A stretch of 64,000 nt of DNA from Prochilodus magdalenae (lineage: Eukaryota > Chordata > Actinopteri > Characiformes > Prochilodontidae), in the NCBI GenBank assembly GCA_024036415.1, contig JAMWET010004078.1, forward strand, positions 1 to 64,000, read 5' to 3'. The notes beneath the pieces are model-generated. The model saw only the letters and a list, made by a program, of their open reading frames with translations. It was not told the DNA's origin and made no database searches. This document shows, one piece after another, positions 36,455 through 48,884 of this stretch; positions within the stretch are counted from its first letter, which is position 1; every line of letters starts with the position of its first letter. The translations under genes and the position numbers were made by a program.

Positions 36455-36578
36455 ACAGTTAATAATACTGCTGCCGGTAACGACTGACCCATTTAGGTTT
36501 TTATATACTGCACTGTCTTTTATATACTGTGCATATGACAATAAAGCTTTGAATCTTGAATCTTGAATCTTGAATCAA
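36455..36578 (+). mobile_element. LINE-like 3' end with TTGAATC tail
   Basis: ATGACAATAAAGCTTTGAATC is followed by TTGAATC repeated to 36577. A GACAATAAA signal with a short tandem 3' tail is typical of some teleost LINEs. Only the end is present. The adjoining ATCT array starts a few bases later. Confidence 0.55.
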
Positions 36579-36586
36579 CGCTGTTT

Positions 36587-36875
<289 letters not shown>

Positions 36876-37023
36876 CTATAATTATATATAATAAATGAAT
36901 TTTGTATTACCTAACTGTGACTTATATTTACATTTTGATTTCATTATGCCCCAGGCCTGTTACTTTGTCAGCAATGCTAAAGGACATTTAGACATGCCAG
37001 TTACTTGTTATGTCAGGTACACC

Positions 37024-37240
37024 CGTGTTTCTCAAGTTTTGTCCTGGAGGCTCAGCGCCCTGCAAATGAAATCTTGCTTTCTCTGCTTTAGGTAGATAAC
37101 TTATTACCCATTAACCATGTCATAGGCTCTTAATGAGCTGACTGATCATCAGTTGTGTTGAGAGCACAACTGAAAACACTAGGTGCAGGGCAGTGGGCCT
37201 CCTGGACAAGGGTCTTTGGCTGCTTCTGAACACAGCTCAA
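37024..37240. mobile_element. MITE-like fragment (CTGGAGG/CCTCCTGG ends)
   Basis: GTTTTGTCCTGGAGGCTCAG on the left is roughly complementary to GGGCCTCCTGGACAAGGGTC on the right, with GCCCTGCA and TGCAGGGC inside them. It resembles the common fish repeat also seen at 61470 and 60690. Confidence 0.5.
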
Positions 37241-39168
37241 GATCTCACAAGTTCAATATTCAAACCGTTAACCCGTCAATGATGACAATAAAGTCGGTTA
37301 CAGTTAAAATGATGATTTATATCTGAGTTCTACCACAACGTGAAGACAAGTCACTGCTTACAGCAACTGTGTTGAACTGAGTTGAAGTCATGCTCTGTGC
37401 GGCCTTCGCTGCATGCTCATATCAGGCCAGTATCAACAACACATGACAGAAATGCAAAAGCTCCATTGCTGGCACAGCGGCAGGAACTCAGTCTACAAGC
37501 CACACACACACAAAATGAGGTCTCCAGCACTAGAACACAGCCTCCACCCATTACACTGCCAATAATAGGGTTTCTTTGTCCTTTCAACTTAACAGCACTG
37601 TACCTTCACACTTCATAACTGTTTAACATGCAGGCACAGCTAAGACATTAACTCACAAGACAAATGCCAGCTATGTCTCATAGAAGACTGACACCACTCG
37701 CATCCAACTACAACATGAGTGTCCAGACCCCCTCTAAGCAGGTAATTCAGCTACGCAAAGGTGCACACAGCTTATACAGCTACTGGAGAGCACTGCTAAT
37801 AGAATGAACACACTGGACCTGCAGCACAAAAGCCTAAGGTCAGCTTGTCTGATGCCTGTTCAACAGCTGAAGGCGGGGCTGGAGAATTATTCATTTTGTT
37901 AGTATAATATAATGTCATAGAGCAAAGCCGGCACAACAAACGCCTGTAATTAAGCATAAACTCTGTACATTTCTCATGAAGCATGTACTGTGACAATGAA
38001 CATCGCTACGCTATGCACATACAAGTCTGGGCAACCAAATTACATGTTGAGTTGATTTTCTAAGTACAGATAAGTTCAGATTTACTCTACAGACAATGCA
38101 CGATAACACATATTGAAGCACAATCAATGTTTGTTTTCTGTGCACTAAAAATGTAGAAAGATACATTTTACGCTCATATAAATGAATATAATGTTAATTA
38201 TGAAAACCAACAAGAAGCTAATATGACCGTGAGTGTTCAAACTTCAGAATGTGACTGTAAATAAATGGAGCAGGATATTATTTATGTGTAAATAAAGTTA
38301 TTCCAGCATTTATAACCTATATGCACACAAGCATACAAACACACACACAAGCAGGTTACTTTAAGTGACTGTAAAAGCCAAGACATTAAAATTCACTGAT
38401 AGTGGAGCTGAACTCCTGTTCCGGTGATTTCTACCAAAAACTGTCACAAAGCAAAACGTGCAGCGAGTAGACACTATAGACATTCAGCCCCTAAACACTA
38501 TGTGCTGGAGAGTTAGAGAGAGGGACAGCTGATCTTTGGGTGTGTGCTGTTCGCCTGTCGACTCAAAGGCAGCCGGCCCGTTGCCAAGCATGAGAGGGCA
38601 CACACACATAACAAACACACTCGGCATGCATCTCTGCAATCCCGTCTGCATTAACGACAAACAAGCCTCAGCCCTCGGACACAGGAATATCTGCACTCAC
38701 CTAATATAGATACTGTGGGAAAAACACGCCACTTGGCTGGATCTGTCTGTGGGACTCTGAGAGGATTTGAGGCTTGAGACAGAAAAGTATTCACCATAAA
38801 GCCCTCAGGATCAAAAATAAAAACCACTGATTGGGCAGCAAAGCTTATTTCAAGGAACAATCGGTTTTGAGAAAACAGCTTGGAGTCATTTGTCAAAACT
38901 GAAAATTGAGTAAGGCAACAGAGCAGAACAAGGTAGAATTAACCTGGGGCAAAGAAATCATCTGTATTGTGAATGTGGGTTTTTCCTCCCTTGCTTTTTG
39001 ACAACTTACAAGTAACAACTGCTGACAATGTAATCTGTTACTGTCAGTCCTAGTTATTTGCTCACACATTGCTTATATATGTTCTATTGATAATTATGAG
39101 GTTAACTTCATTATTCAAATAAGTAGACATTAGATTAAGTGCATAAGAATGTCTATACCTATTTATAT
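37241..39168. other. Intron sequence, nothing recognised
   Basis: Moderately AT-rich; no coding or mobile features identified. Confidence 0.35.
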
Positions 39169-39396
39169 ATCGACGTTCCAAAGAAAAACAAGTATCTCCA
39201 CAATGGCAAACCTGATTACATTTGAATGTAAGTCAATGGAACCAGACGTCTTTTCAGGTATGTTTTGAATATTTCTGGTGATCCATTTATTATGAAATGT
39301 CCACCCAGTGTAAACAGCAGCTCATGTTATCAAATGGTGCAAAAAAATAAAAATCGACCATGGAGATACATGGTTTCCATTGGACAGTGACGATAT
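39169..39396. mobile_element. MITE family D, copy 2
   Basis: Reverse orientation relative to 3806-4086. Ends are ATATCGACGTTCCAAAGAAA then AACAAGTATCTCC on the left and GGAGATACATGGTTTCCATT then GGACAGTGACGATAT on the right; ATATCG and CGATAT close it. The interior contains AGTCAATGGAACCAGACGTC. 228 bp. Confidence 0.78.
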
Positions 39397-39469
39397 CTGT
39401 TTTCAGTGTCTATCGCTGCATATACAAATACATTTCCTAAATTGTTTGGACAGTATATTAAATGGCAAC

Positions 39470-39830
39470 AAGAGGAAGGTTAGTAAGTTCTGTTTGACCC
39501 AATATTAAATTCTGAAATGGTAAAAAAATATATTTTGTTTTTTTCACTCTCATAAATACAAGTTTAATATGGTCCTTGCAACATGCTCCAAAAAAGCTGG
39601 GACCGGAGCATGATTGTTAGTGTTACATCCTCTTTTCTTTTAACAGTGCTTAAGAACCGACACCAACTGATTTAGTTTTAAAATGGATTTTTTTATTGTT
39701 TTTCATTTACACAAGACTTCAGCTACCCAAGCGTACAGGACCTTTGCTGAATTTTGCTTCTCATATCACAGCACAGGATTTCTATAGCAGACTGGTAGGC
39801 CAGAAGCATGCTAGTTCCTAAGGCAGAGCC
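39470..39830. mobile_element. DNA transposon remnant
   Basis: Contains CAACATGCTCCAAAAAAGCT then GGGACCGGAGCATG, a TCTTTTCTTTTAACAGTGCTTAAG stretch and CAGACTGGTAGGCCAGAAGC. From memory these match non-coding parts of a widespread fish element (AAAAAGTTGGGACAGGGGC type, possibly Kolobok). Very decayed, family name uncertain. Confidence 0.4.
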
Positions 39831-41378
39831 ATCTGAGCAACTGAAGGTCAGAGGCATTCAGTTGTGATTCTTGGCCATGCTTTTTACAGCTAGAATCTTG
39901 AGGGTGAAATAGTGAAATGATGGTACGTCACTGTGACCCCCATACTGCATAACCAGGCTATCAAAATAGTAAACAACAGCATGAATGTGAATAATAAATA
40001 ATAATTAAATTAAACATCCAAACATTGAAAAACAGCAAGTGGAACAGGTCTAGGAAAGCACGGGCTAAAAACAAAACCAATGAGGGTTTCATACTGCACT
40101 CTTATCAGGTTATAGGAGTCATGCACATACAGTAGCATCCATTTCGGCATAGCTGGTGCTACATGACAAAGTTATGATGAGGACATGCCATAGGATCTGT
40201 CTCTTTGGAGCAGTAGATGCTTCAAGCAGCCTGCCTGCCATTACTTGTGCCATGCCAAGAAAGCCCGCCCTCCCCACTCAGCCCCACTGCAGATCGCATT
40301 TCAGCCTCCTAATGCCCCTAACAAGCACGGTCCCCCTGCACCCAAGTGTAAAAGCCTCAGCACAAAGTCACCCAGCCAGAATCTCCTTCCTCCAGGAAAC
40401 CCAGCAGAGCATGCGATTATCCTCCTCACCGCCATTTTCATGTCTTCCTGGAAACTGGATCCGGTGAAACATGGCTTGCATTCTTAATGGGCCAGTCGTG
40501 GGTTTCCATCAAACTCCACAATTACCGAGCGATAGCACGGCCAAATTACACAGTGAATGAAATTGTGTGTCGCTTGCGTTCGCAAGACGGATCTGGTTCC
40601 TCAATAAACCCGGCGAAGTGACGGAAGGTTTTTAATTCAAGTGTTCTCGACTGCAAGCGATACAGACGCACGACCCGACTGTGCTTTAACAACTTCCATC
40701 TGAAGAGGCTCAGGCACGGGTGTCAGTTTCGGATGGGCCGCTTGCTCTGTTGGAACGCGTGTTCATGTAGGTAATTAAAAGGTAATGAAGACTGGAGACT
40801 TCACAGACGTCATTAACCCCTTAGATTTAAATAAATAACAAGCCTGGCACTCTGCTATCTGAACGCAGGAGAGCATTATAACTTCTCCATGTATTTTTAA
40901 CTTCACTTCAGGGGCGGGAAGTCTATTACCCATGCACTGAACTGGTAACAACAAGCTTTTTAAGCTGTAAAGGGTGCCAGGCCGCCTTTTGTAGAGACAC
41001 CAGATGTAAATGGGGATAAAGCTATACTTGAATTTGAATGACTGAATCCAGGCCTTAGACGTGTGAACAAACTGAGACATGTTTGCCTTTGTTTAATCAA
41101 ATCCCTCATAATTCTTCTGATAATAAATCTCGCAAAAACGACTTCACTTCTGTTTTTTACACAAGGTTCAGAAAAAAAACAACCAGATATTAAAAAGGGA
41201 GTCCACTGATTCTTCTTCTAGATGTTTGCATAATTCGGTCTTTAAGATGTAAACAAACTCAACCAGACTGTTTTGATAACCTCAAGTACTGTAGACAAAT
41301 GTTCTAATAGGAACCAGTGTGGTCTACAACACCATCATACATACAAAACCAGCAGTAAACCCATACATGACTTCCAAA
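39831..41378. other. Intron sequence with a CpG-rich patch
   Basis: No genes. 40500-40760 is described separately. Confidence 0.35.
40500..40760. promoter_or_regulatory. CpG-rich patch inside intron 1, 3 kb from exon 1
   Basis: CpG is retained at many positions (GAGCGATAGCACGG, TCGCTTGCGTTCGCAAGACGG, CCCGGCGAAGTGACGG, TACAGACGCACGACCCGAC), unlike the surrounding intron. It contains a small inverted repeat CTTGCGTTCGCAAG at 40573-40586. It could be an enhancer or a secondary promoter of kcnma1; inference. Confidence 0.35.
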
Positions 41379-41978
41379 TACACTCGTCATCTAAAGAGTA
41401 GTTGCACCCAGAAAGAATTGTGGGATTGCAGTTATATCGGGAAGGAAGATAAAACTTTCCAGGAACAATAATTGATGATGGATTTAGACAGATGTAGGCA
41501 GTATTTATTGAGCTGCACATACAGAAGTCTGTCTATCAGTATGGTGTCGGGCCGCCATGTTTGCTAAAAGAACAGGCATGCTCAGCATGGAGCTGTAGAG
41601 GTTCCTGAATGGTGTCCTGTGATAACCCATCCCATTCAGACAATATTCTCACATAGTTCCTGCGGACTGTGCAGTAGCAGTCAAGGTGGAGTGACACTAG
41701 GCCTTATGGACGTGTGTCGCTGAACATGGTGCCTCCATACACAGATTCGTTGGCTGTCTCCACCAAGACAAAAGTGGGACTCGTCACTCAGTCTGGCATG
41801 ACACCATTGCAGTCTTTGGCCACATTAATGTGGTGTCAGGGACAGTCACTGTAACAGCAGTCCTTGCTTATGGCAACTTCATCATCCGCATGTCTCATGA
41901 TGTCAAACCTACCCACCAAGTTTCATTCAAGTTAGTTGGTTCCATCTGGGTGCAGCTATTCTTTTGATGGTGAGTGTA
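41379..41978 (-). mobile_element. Tc1-like element remnant with both terminal repeats, family A copy 4
   Basis: Terminal inverted repeats: ACACTCGTCATCTAAAGAGT then AGTTGCACCCAGAAAGAA at 41380-41417, and CATCTGGGTGCAGCTATTCT then TTTGATGGTGAGTGT at 41943-41977. 600 bp. On the minus strand broken frames include a degraded FxL-VETA segment near 41780 (the SDES-F-L region) and GYHRTPFRNLYSSML near 41590-41640 (transposase C-terminus). Same family as 1450, 6500 and 22291. Confidence 0.82.
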
Positions 41979-42068
41979 TTTAAAAAGTGGGGAATCTGAT
42001 AAATGAAGCTCACTCCTGGATGACTGTTTTGGAATATCCTACCCCCTATAAAATGTCTTTATCACTTA

Positions 42069-42514
42069 TACTACCGGTCAAAAGTTTAGACACACCCAAC
42101 TTAATGGATGCTTTTGGTTATCAAAAATACTCTACAGGCTTACACTTAACAGTTCCAACTGATGGGATGTCTGAAACCATACATATCCTAATATACCACA
42201 TGTACTATTAATGTTTCACAATATTATATTTTTGCTATAATGCCACCTCTAATATATTTATATCATTGCACAAAAAACTTAGAATTGATTCAAATAGAAT
42301 TGGTTTAAAATTGCTTAAATAAAATCTGGTTAAATCAGCCTCTACTGCAAGTTAAGAAAGCTCTGTTATCCTTCTGTAAAGTTCCATTTTGGATTTTTTA
42401 AGATCTATGAGTGCTATTTTATAGCTGATGTCTTTTATTCTAGTAAAGTATTAAAAAAACAAAAAGGAAAGTGGTCTGTGAGTAACTGTGTCTATACATT
42501 TGATTGGTAGTGTA
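42069..42514. mobile_element. Tc1-type MITE with both ends, family C copy 1
   Basis: Left end TACTACCGGTCAAAAGTTTA then GACACACCC; right end TGTGTCTATACATTTGATTG then GTAGTGTA. These are mutually inverted and flanked by TA. About 446 bp and no transposase frame. Shares interior with 21002-21435. Confidence 0.85.
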
Positions 42515-43687
42515 GTAACTCTCTGTGAGGAAGCCTTCAGGGGCATTAAACTCTTCAGATGTCCGGTTCCTACCACCACCACTGTAAACAATTCCTGAGC
42601 GGTGAGTTTCTCTGGAGCAGAGTGCTTCACACCAAACCACTCCAGCTTACTTTGTTCACATCTTAATCGAGTTATTATGCAGAAAATGAGAACAAATCTG
42701 TGGTATTTCTCTTTAAGTCACTCCTCGTCTACTGTTTCAGTTCCATTTAGGCATTTTAATCTAGCACAGCACCAAAACGAACGAAGGACGAAAAGAAAGA
42801 GAGGAGAATGAAGCTTGTTTCCAAAAACAGGCCCGTTTCCTGCAGATCAGTCGCCACAAGACACCCTCGGACGGCTGGCCACTTGTGCTGAAGGCAACAG
42901 CTGTGTGGATCCCCTATACGACTGTAGCCTGCATGATGATGTGCCTGTTGGCAGCCTGCTGCTGAGATGACTATACGTCATTACGCAGGAGCACAGTGCA
43001 TGTGAGTGAAGCACCCTTACATGCAGCACATCATGGCTGTTCCCACCGCTGACTCTGACAGCGTGACCTTACCGGGGGGCTTTTTCTTTTTCATTTTATT
43101 CTCTTTTCTATTAAAGACGCTTGAACGTCATGCTTCACATATAAGGGGAATTCCATAAACACGGCCTACCTAATACGTAAGAGGACGGGAGGTGGGGCTC
43201 CAGCCCACCTAAATCATTTGTTTTTCAGAGGTTCCTATGTATGTAGGTCAATACAGCAGCCCTCTCATATATCCCCCAACATCCCCTGAAATTTGTGCAA
43301 GTACTGCATTGCAATTCCTTCACTGTGCCATATGGTGGGCACACTTCCACATCACTCTCCTGGATACATACACAACACAATACACGGAAATGCACACATG
43401 GCTTTCTGCCACTGCAGGTAACTGGATCGCAGGTAAAAAGGACCAGCCGAAGTCGGGCACTGAAACAGATGAAGTGTCTACACAGATGCCCCAAGCCTAT
43501 ATGATGAAGCTGATCAACACTGTGGCTCATTCAAAGACGCACCCCATGCCTACAGCTAATGGAAGCTTTTAGCCAACAGGCCTTGCTGTTATTCACCTCA
43601 TCTACCAAGTGAACTGTTCTCATGCGCAGCAGATAGACCAAGTGTTCTGGTCAGGTCCAGGCTTTCACAGCGTGGCCCAGCATCCCC
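42515..43687. other. Intron 1 sequence next to exon 1
   Basis: Open frames of about 100 codons on both strands at 43225-43572 lack motifs and overlap each other. Nothing else recognised. Confidence 0.35.
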
Positions 43688-43693
43688 AGTTAC

Positions 43694-43978
43694 CTTGTTT
43701 TTGATGTTGCAATGGCAGCAGACGGTCCACAGGTACTTGAGGGTCCTCCACAGGAGGATGATGAAGAGACCCCCGAAGAACGTCACCATGGAGGACGCGA
43801 GGAAAGCCCACCACATGCGCTGACCATTGTTGTCACACGGTACGTCTGGTGAAAACGGGATGATCACGTCCATCTTGGATATAGAGACAGAGGAGTCCGG
43901 GTTTTTATTGTAGTTATTATTACTCATTCTAGAGCCGCTGCTGCCATAGGAAACGTTGCCATCTGCCACAGCTAGCAT
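43694..43978 (-). CDS. kcnma1: BK channel alpha subunit (Slo1), coding exon 1
   Basis: KCNMA1 forms the large-conductance calcium- and voltage-activated potassium channel of the plasma membrane. This exon encodes 95 residues: an extracellular N-terminus, the S0 helix ([20 protein letters not shown] then [12 protein letters not shown]) and the start of the S0-S1 loop with TVCCHC. These cysteines match the loop cysteines palmitoylated in mammalian BK. The S0 region appears identical to human; the N-terminus is not, being short and Asn/Ser-rich ([18 protein letters not shown]) with no Gly/Ser homopolymers. Three in-frame Met codons (residues 1, 18 and 36) could start translation. Met18 (43925-43927) has A at -3 and Met36 matches the MDALIIP start of mammalian forms, so the coding start at 43978 is the upper bound; an in-frame TGA lies upstream of it. 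The donor AAG|GTAACT is at 43688-43693, phase 0, as in mammals. Paralogue (a or b) is undetermined. Confidence 0.95.
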
Positions 43979-44630
43979 GAAGAAGCTCTGGAGAGCTGCT
44001 GGCAGCGCCCCCCACCCCGGCCATCAGCCATATTGCTTCAACTAGCCCTTCTCCGTCAGCGCTCGCGTTCTAGCCGATCCTCAGCCCCAACGACGCGCAG
44101 ATAGATTATCACTGATGGATTATTTTCAGCCAAAATTGGTCGGAAACGGGAGAGAAGGAGCGAGGCTGCGCGCCTCCGCCACAGACATTAAATCCGCGGG
44201 AGCTGCGTCTCTACGTGTTCATTCTGACGGTGTTCTCTCTTTTTTAGGCTCCAGAAATCTTCCAGATGAGAGCGCGCTAAGCCCCCGCGCGCATCTCGCT
44301 CTCTGCTCGCGCGTCGCTGAGTGAGCTCGGTGGACCGTTTCTCCGAGACGGTTCCGGTCTTCAGGCAGATCGCGGATCACAGACTGTCATTCACGTTCGC
44401 CACGGTAACGGATCGATGTTTTTCTCTCCTCGGCTCCGAACTTAGTAACCGCCGTTAAACGCGCTGTGTTCGTGCTGGAAGAGGGGGTCTTCCGTGCGGC
44501 TCGTCGGCGGTCGGTATAAGATAAAGCCCACTCAGTCAGGGTTGGCGCTCGGTGACAGCTGATCTGGTGAGCGTGTCTGTCCGTGTCCTCTCCCTCTCTC
44601 CCTCTCTCTCTCACTCTCTCTGATCAGTTC
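43979..44630 (-). promoter_or_regulatory. kcnma1: CpG-rich 5' region of kcnma1 (promoter and 5'UTR)
   Basis: CpG dinucleotides are dense here (for example 44262-44322) and sparse on both sides, which is the signature of a CpG-island promoter. The region lies immediately upstream of the first coding exon in gene sense. It ends in a CT-rich stretch near 44587-44625. No TATA box is obvious. Several ATG triplets occur on the minus strand before the coding start, so upstream ORFs are possible if transcription begins distally. The exact transcription start is not visible. Confidence 0.75.
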
Positions 44631-45017
44631 AGTTAGCCCACACACTGCTGGGCAGATTTACAGGTAGGAAGGCGGAGCCAAGCCATCAGAATCAAAGATG
44701 GACAGACCGCTCCAGGGTCGCTGATCTCCCACCGCTCGCTTACTTCTCTGTTTGGGGGCTGAAGCAGGACTCCGCTGCTGTCAGCGTGGATCTTCAGTGA
44801 GACCTGTGTTCCTGATATTCCTGTTCCTCCTTCAGAGGCGACATCACGCAGCAGCACGTCGCTGCAGGCCTTCACAGTGTAATAATCCAAAGCCGTTATC
44901 TCACAGCTCTGGTGATTGGGGGTGTGTGCGTGCGTGCGTGGGGGGGTAGGGGGGATGAGCATTGGGGGACTTACACGGAAACACGATGCTAAAACTTTCT
45001 TCTTATTAAAATTAATA

Positions 45018-45057
<40 letters not shown>

Positions 45058-47480
45058 GTAGTAGTTGTTGTTATTGTATTATTTAATCCAATTTACCAAA
45101 GGTTGGTATATAAAATGCAATATTATGATTGTAATTCTAATGATATATAACAATATTTACTATATGCAGTGGTATTATTATTAGTTTCATAATCTAAATT
45201 ATTTAAATATATAATAGTATAACACTATAATACATACATATATAAACCATATGCAAATGATAGTATTATAGTTGTTGCTGTTATTATTATTATTATTATT
45301 ATACACTTCAATATATTATATCTAAAATGACTGAAATGAAATGAACAGAATAATTAAATAAACAACACGTATTAGATGCAGCCAAAAAGTATTAATTATG
45401 AACAAAATTCCCTGTTAAAAAGACGGTTCTGTATTACTGTATATTCTATTGCACTAATTCTGTATCGTGACTCAAGTATCCTGACACTGTTGTGGAGCCT
45501 TCACTGATTCGAAGCCCTAGTTGAAGGGAACCTGTCATGTAAGATCCTGTTAGTCATTTTCGAAGTATAAACACAGTTAAACATGAATGAGCTGCGAAAA
45601 TGATTTACTGGTCTTCTTCATGGTGTAGATTTACTGCTGGAGAGATACTGTACTTTAACAGCTGCTGAAACACAATCTTTAAAAGGTTAATCTTAGAACA
45701 CTGAACAGTGAGAGGCAGGCTCAGTGAGAAGGTGGAAGCATGATATTAAATTAGATTTAGGCAGAGCAGGACTCGCACAAACCTCCATAACGACGTTCAT
45801 TAAATGCTATTAAACTATATGGCTATTATATGGCTGTTATATAACGGAATGAGTCTCACGGTCCTGGCACAGTTATTCTAGTGCTTACACCACTATTAAA
45901 CAACACCTTTTAGCTCAGTGATTCATGAGTTTTGCTTCTCCCCTTCTCCCTCTCTGGCTCCCTTTCTCTCTACAGAGGGCAGATCATCACAGTTTGACCA
46001 AAGGTGAGGGTACTCCATGTATTTCACCTCCTACTGGGCAACCAAGGAAATGCATGTTTACAGAATACAACACACTAGGCCTGGAAAAACAGATAAGACA
46101 GATACGATATTATATAACACGTTTAATTTTATTAGGCATAATGATGATTGTAATATAATAGTAGCATATTTCCAATTATATCTAAATCTGAATTATACAA
46201 ACTTCATATGTCCACTACACTGCAGACCTGTTTATTCCATTCAGTTCTACAAATATAATGAAGTCTTCACGTCAATGTCCACCTTTCTCTAAAGAAGAGC
46301 GCTGTCCTAGCAGCTCAGTAGTAAGCAGAGTTGGGGTTTATTGCTGACCATGTACTACCACAGTATTTATGAGGGGCAATAGGATCCAGGATTGATCATC
46401 TTCCTGGAAACCTTGCCCAGCTGTCGACTTAAAGCGCTGAGGAACCCGTTCCCGTGGAAAAGTCCCGAATGGTCAACAGATGCTGCTCCTTGGCCATTTA
46501 GGTGGTAATCCATGCACAGTTCAAAGTGTGCAAGTTAGCATACAGAGTCGAGTTCAGGCAGATGGCTTTAGCTGAGGGAGCCAACCTATCAGTCCATATT
46601 CAGCTAAAGCTGAGAAAGGCTCTCTTTGCCAGGCTAACTAGAAAGATCACTATCGGTGAGATGTCTTCTCAAGTTCAGTTGATCTGTACGCAGCTGTCTT
46701 GAAACAGATACCCTAGCAGGAGACTAAAAGGGGGGTAAGGGGACTTGGAGGACATGTTGTGGAGGGGTAAAGCTTGAGTGCCATAGTAGCATATATAGGA
46801 GGCTTTCGTGCAAAGTGCTAGTGAAATAGGGAGCTGGAGGCCAGAAAGGAGCAGATGAGCCAAACAAGGACATGAGCTGGGAGGAGGTGCCTTCATCCTC
46901 ATGACTGAACACTCATCAGCACTGGCATAACCAAGGGCATTTTCACTAGTGCACACGCATTACACATGGACATGTAAATGCTAAGCAGGAGAAGCAGGCT
47001 ATATAGGCCAGTGATCTCAGAAGACAGAGTTATATAATCTAACATCTATTCTTGCAGGATCAAACAGCATAAATTAGTTTCACATTCATGCTGATTCAAA
47101 ACTAAAAATGTTGATTCATCAGATAGGAGTTAAAAGCTGATACAGCTCAGACCTGGTTAATGGCCTTCTAAATACACAGTCCACAGTACCTAAGCCTGTG
47201 GTCATAAAATCTGTCCTCAGGGCCCTCCAGACGGTCAACAGTCCAGCTCCATCCCGAGATGGGTTTGACTCATAATTGGACTTTGGAAAGATGGAATGAT
47301 TTGTTTAAAAAAGAAAAAAAAAAAAAAAAAAAAAAGACACCCTCTGTGGGGAGCTGGTCTCGATAAGGAAGTGGCCTGAATGGTTATGACTCTTACCTGT
47401 GAGTAACTGTCTCTCAGCCTAATATGCCTTACTTCGCCTCAGTAGTGAGAGGAGCCTGGAGACAGTAAAGGACAGCCAGG
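44631..47480. other. Intergenic region between dlg5 and kcnma1, first part
   Basis: The 44660-44960 part still has CpG and may belong to the promoter. 45000-45420 is very AT-rich with ATT repeats. A poly-A run lies at 47311-47335. No genes recognised. Confidence 0.4.
45016..45057. repeat. ATT trinucleotide microsatellite
   Basis: About 13 units of ATT; a second short run lies at 45283-45301. Confidence 0.95.
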
Positions 47481-47486
47481 CCTGAA

Positions 47487-47870
47487 TCACAGCGGAGATG
47501 ACAAGGGCCTTAGTTGTATGGACAGCTGAATAATTACAGCATACACATTGTGTTCATTTTGGTTGATTAAAAGAACCCCTGAACATTCGAGCCCTCCAGT
47601 TTTCAAACATTCCCACATGTTCTCAACCAGACCGGACTTGGCAATTTTAGAATGTTCACCTTGTTGTTGTTCAGCCACTCCTCTGTTGTTTGTGCTTGGG
47701 AAGGTGAGGTTTCTCCAAAACTTCATTTCTTTGGCAGACTGTAGATGGTTGTAAGCTCCTGCATTTTGCACCATCCATCCATCTTTTAATTTCAACAGGA
47801 TGCCCAAAAAGCATCCCCACAGGATGATGCTGCCACCCCCATCCTTCACTGTGGGGACTTCTCATTTGAG
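47487..47870 (-). pseudogene. Tc1-like transposase remnant
   Basis: A minus-strand frame at 47487-47849 starts MKDGGGSIILWGCFLGI, matching the K-H-G-G-G-S-I-M-L-W-G-C-F block of Tc1 transposases, and later has LVENMWECLK (compare N-P-I-E-x-L-W-x-D-L-K around the third catalytic residue). The intervening D-N-D-P-x-H motif is missing, consistent with internal deletion. Not obviously family A or B. No terminal repeats found. Confidence 0.7.
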
Positions 47871-48655
47871 CTAAACATCTGCATTTTTTCTCTTAAAAAA
47901 AAAAAACAAAACAAAAAAAACACTAGCAATGGCTAGTTTCTAGCTGCCGTCCCATGCAGGCCAGTTGTACACAGAGCTCTTGACAATGTTAACTGGTGCA
48001 CCTTGACTCCATTGTCAGTTAATGAACACTTATGACAAAGTGAAATCTGATTTATAAATGCCCCAGCAGATGGTAGAACAGGGGTGCCACTAGACCCACT
48101 GACATTGTGAAATTAAACAAAAGCTCAGCAGAGCAGTAAAGAGACTCGGGAGTCAAAGACAGCTCTAAAGCATCTTGTCGAGTTTGTATCTTATTGCTGC
48201 CATTTATTTCCTTTTGCTTCCCTACAGTCCCTGACGGCTCATTTCACTTCAAGTGCAAACTTCATCGGAGGTGATACTCCTGTCATTTTAAACTGGCTCT
48301 CAAAACCCATGTAAGCCAGGCTTTCTCTTTCTTTGTACTCCAGTTTTCATCAGCTGTTTCTACCATATGGAGCCGTTTCCTATCTGGCTCATTTCACACC
48401 AACTCAGTCAGCGCCCGTTCAGTCATGTGATGGGTTTCCAGGAATAAAGTCAGGCAAAAGATCAACCGATGCTAAATTTCAAGGCTGTGCTCCACTTAGT
48501 TTTTGCACTTTTGGTACCAAGTCAGCTTCCTACATCACTTCAAGAACATTAGAGTTCACTGCTTACAGAATATCTGACCTGAGCTGAAATATTTACCAAG
48601 TACAAGACGAAGAATACTTTCTCACTTTAAATCATCTGGTCACGTTCCAGCCAGT
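47871..48655. other. Intergenic sequence, nothing recognised
   Basis: An A/C-rich run at 47895-47922. No coding similarity seen. Confidence 0.35.
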
Positions 48656-48884
48656 TTTACATTTACATTTATAGCATTTAGCTGACGCTCTTATCCAGAG
48701 CGACTTACAAGGTTAACCGTATTACAGGAAGGCCAATGTAGTGTTAGGAGTCTTGCCCAAGGACTCTTATTGGTGTAGTACAGCATAGTCTCCAATACCG
48801 GGATTTGAACCCCAGTCTCCCACATGTGGTGGTGACTCCCTGCTGGGTACTGGTGTTATCCACTGAGCTACACCAACCACCAAC
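48656..48884 (-). mobile_element. tRNA-derived SINE, family E copy 3
   Basis: Reverse orientation: head GGTTGGTGTAGCTCAGTGGA at the high end, B-box GGTTCAAATCCCGG in reverse at about 48798-48811, tail CGCTCTGGATAAGAGCGTCA then GCTAAATGC at the low end, followed by TAAATGTAAATG. Confidence 0.85.

Noticed and set aside
43225..43572. Overlapping 101- and 111-codon frames near kcnma1 exon 1
   Set aside because: They overlap on opposite strands, have no motif, and lie in intron 1.
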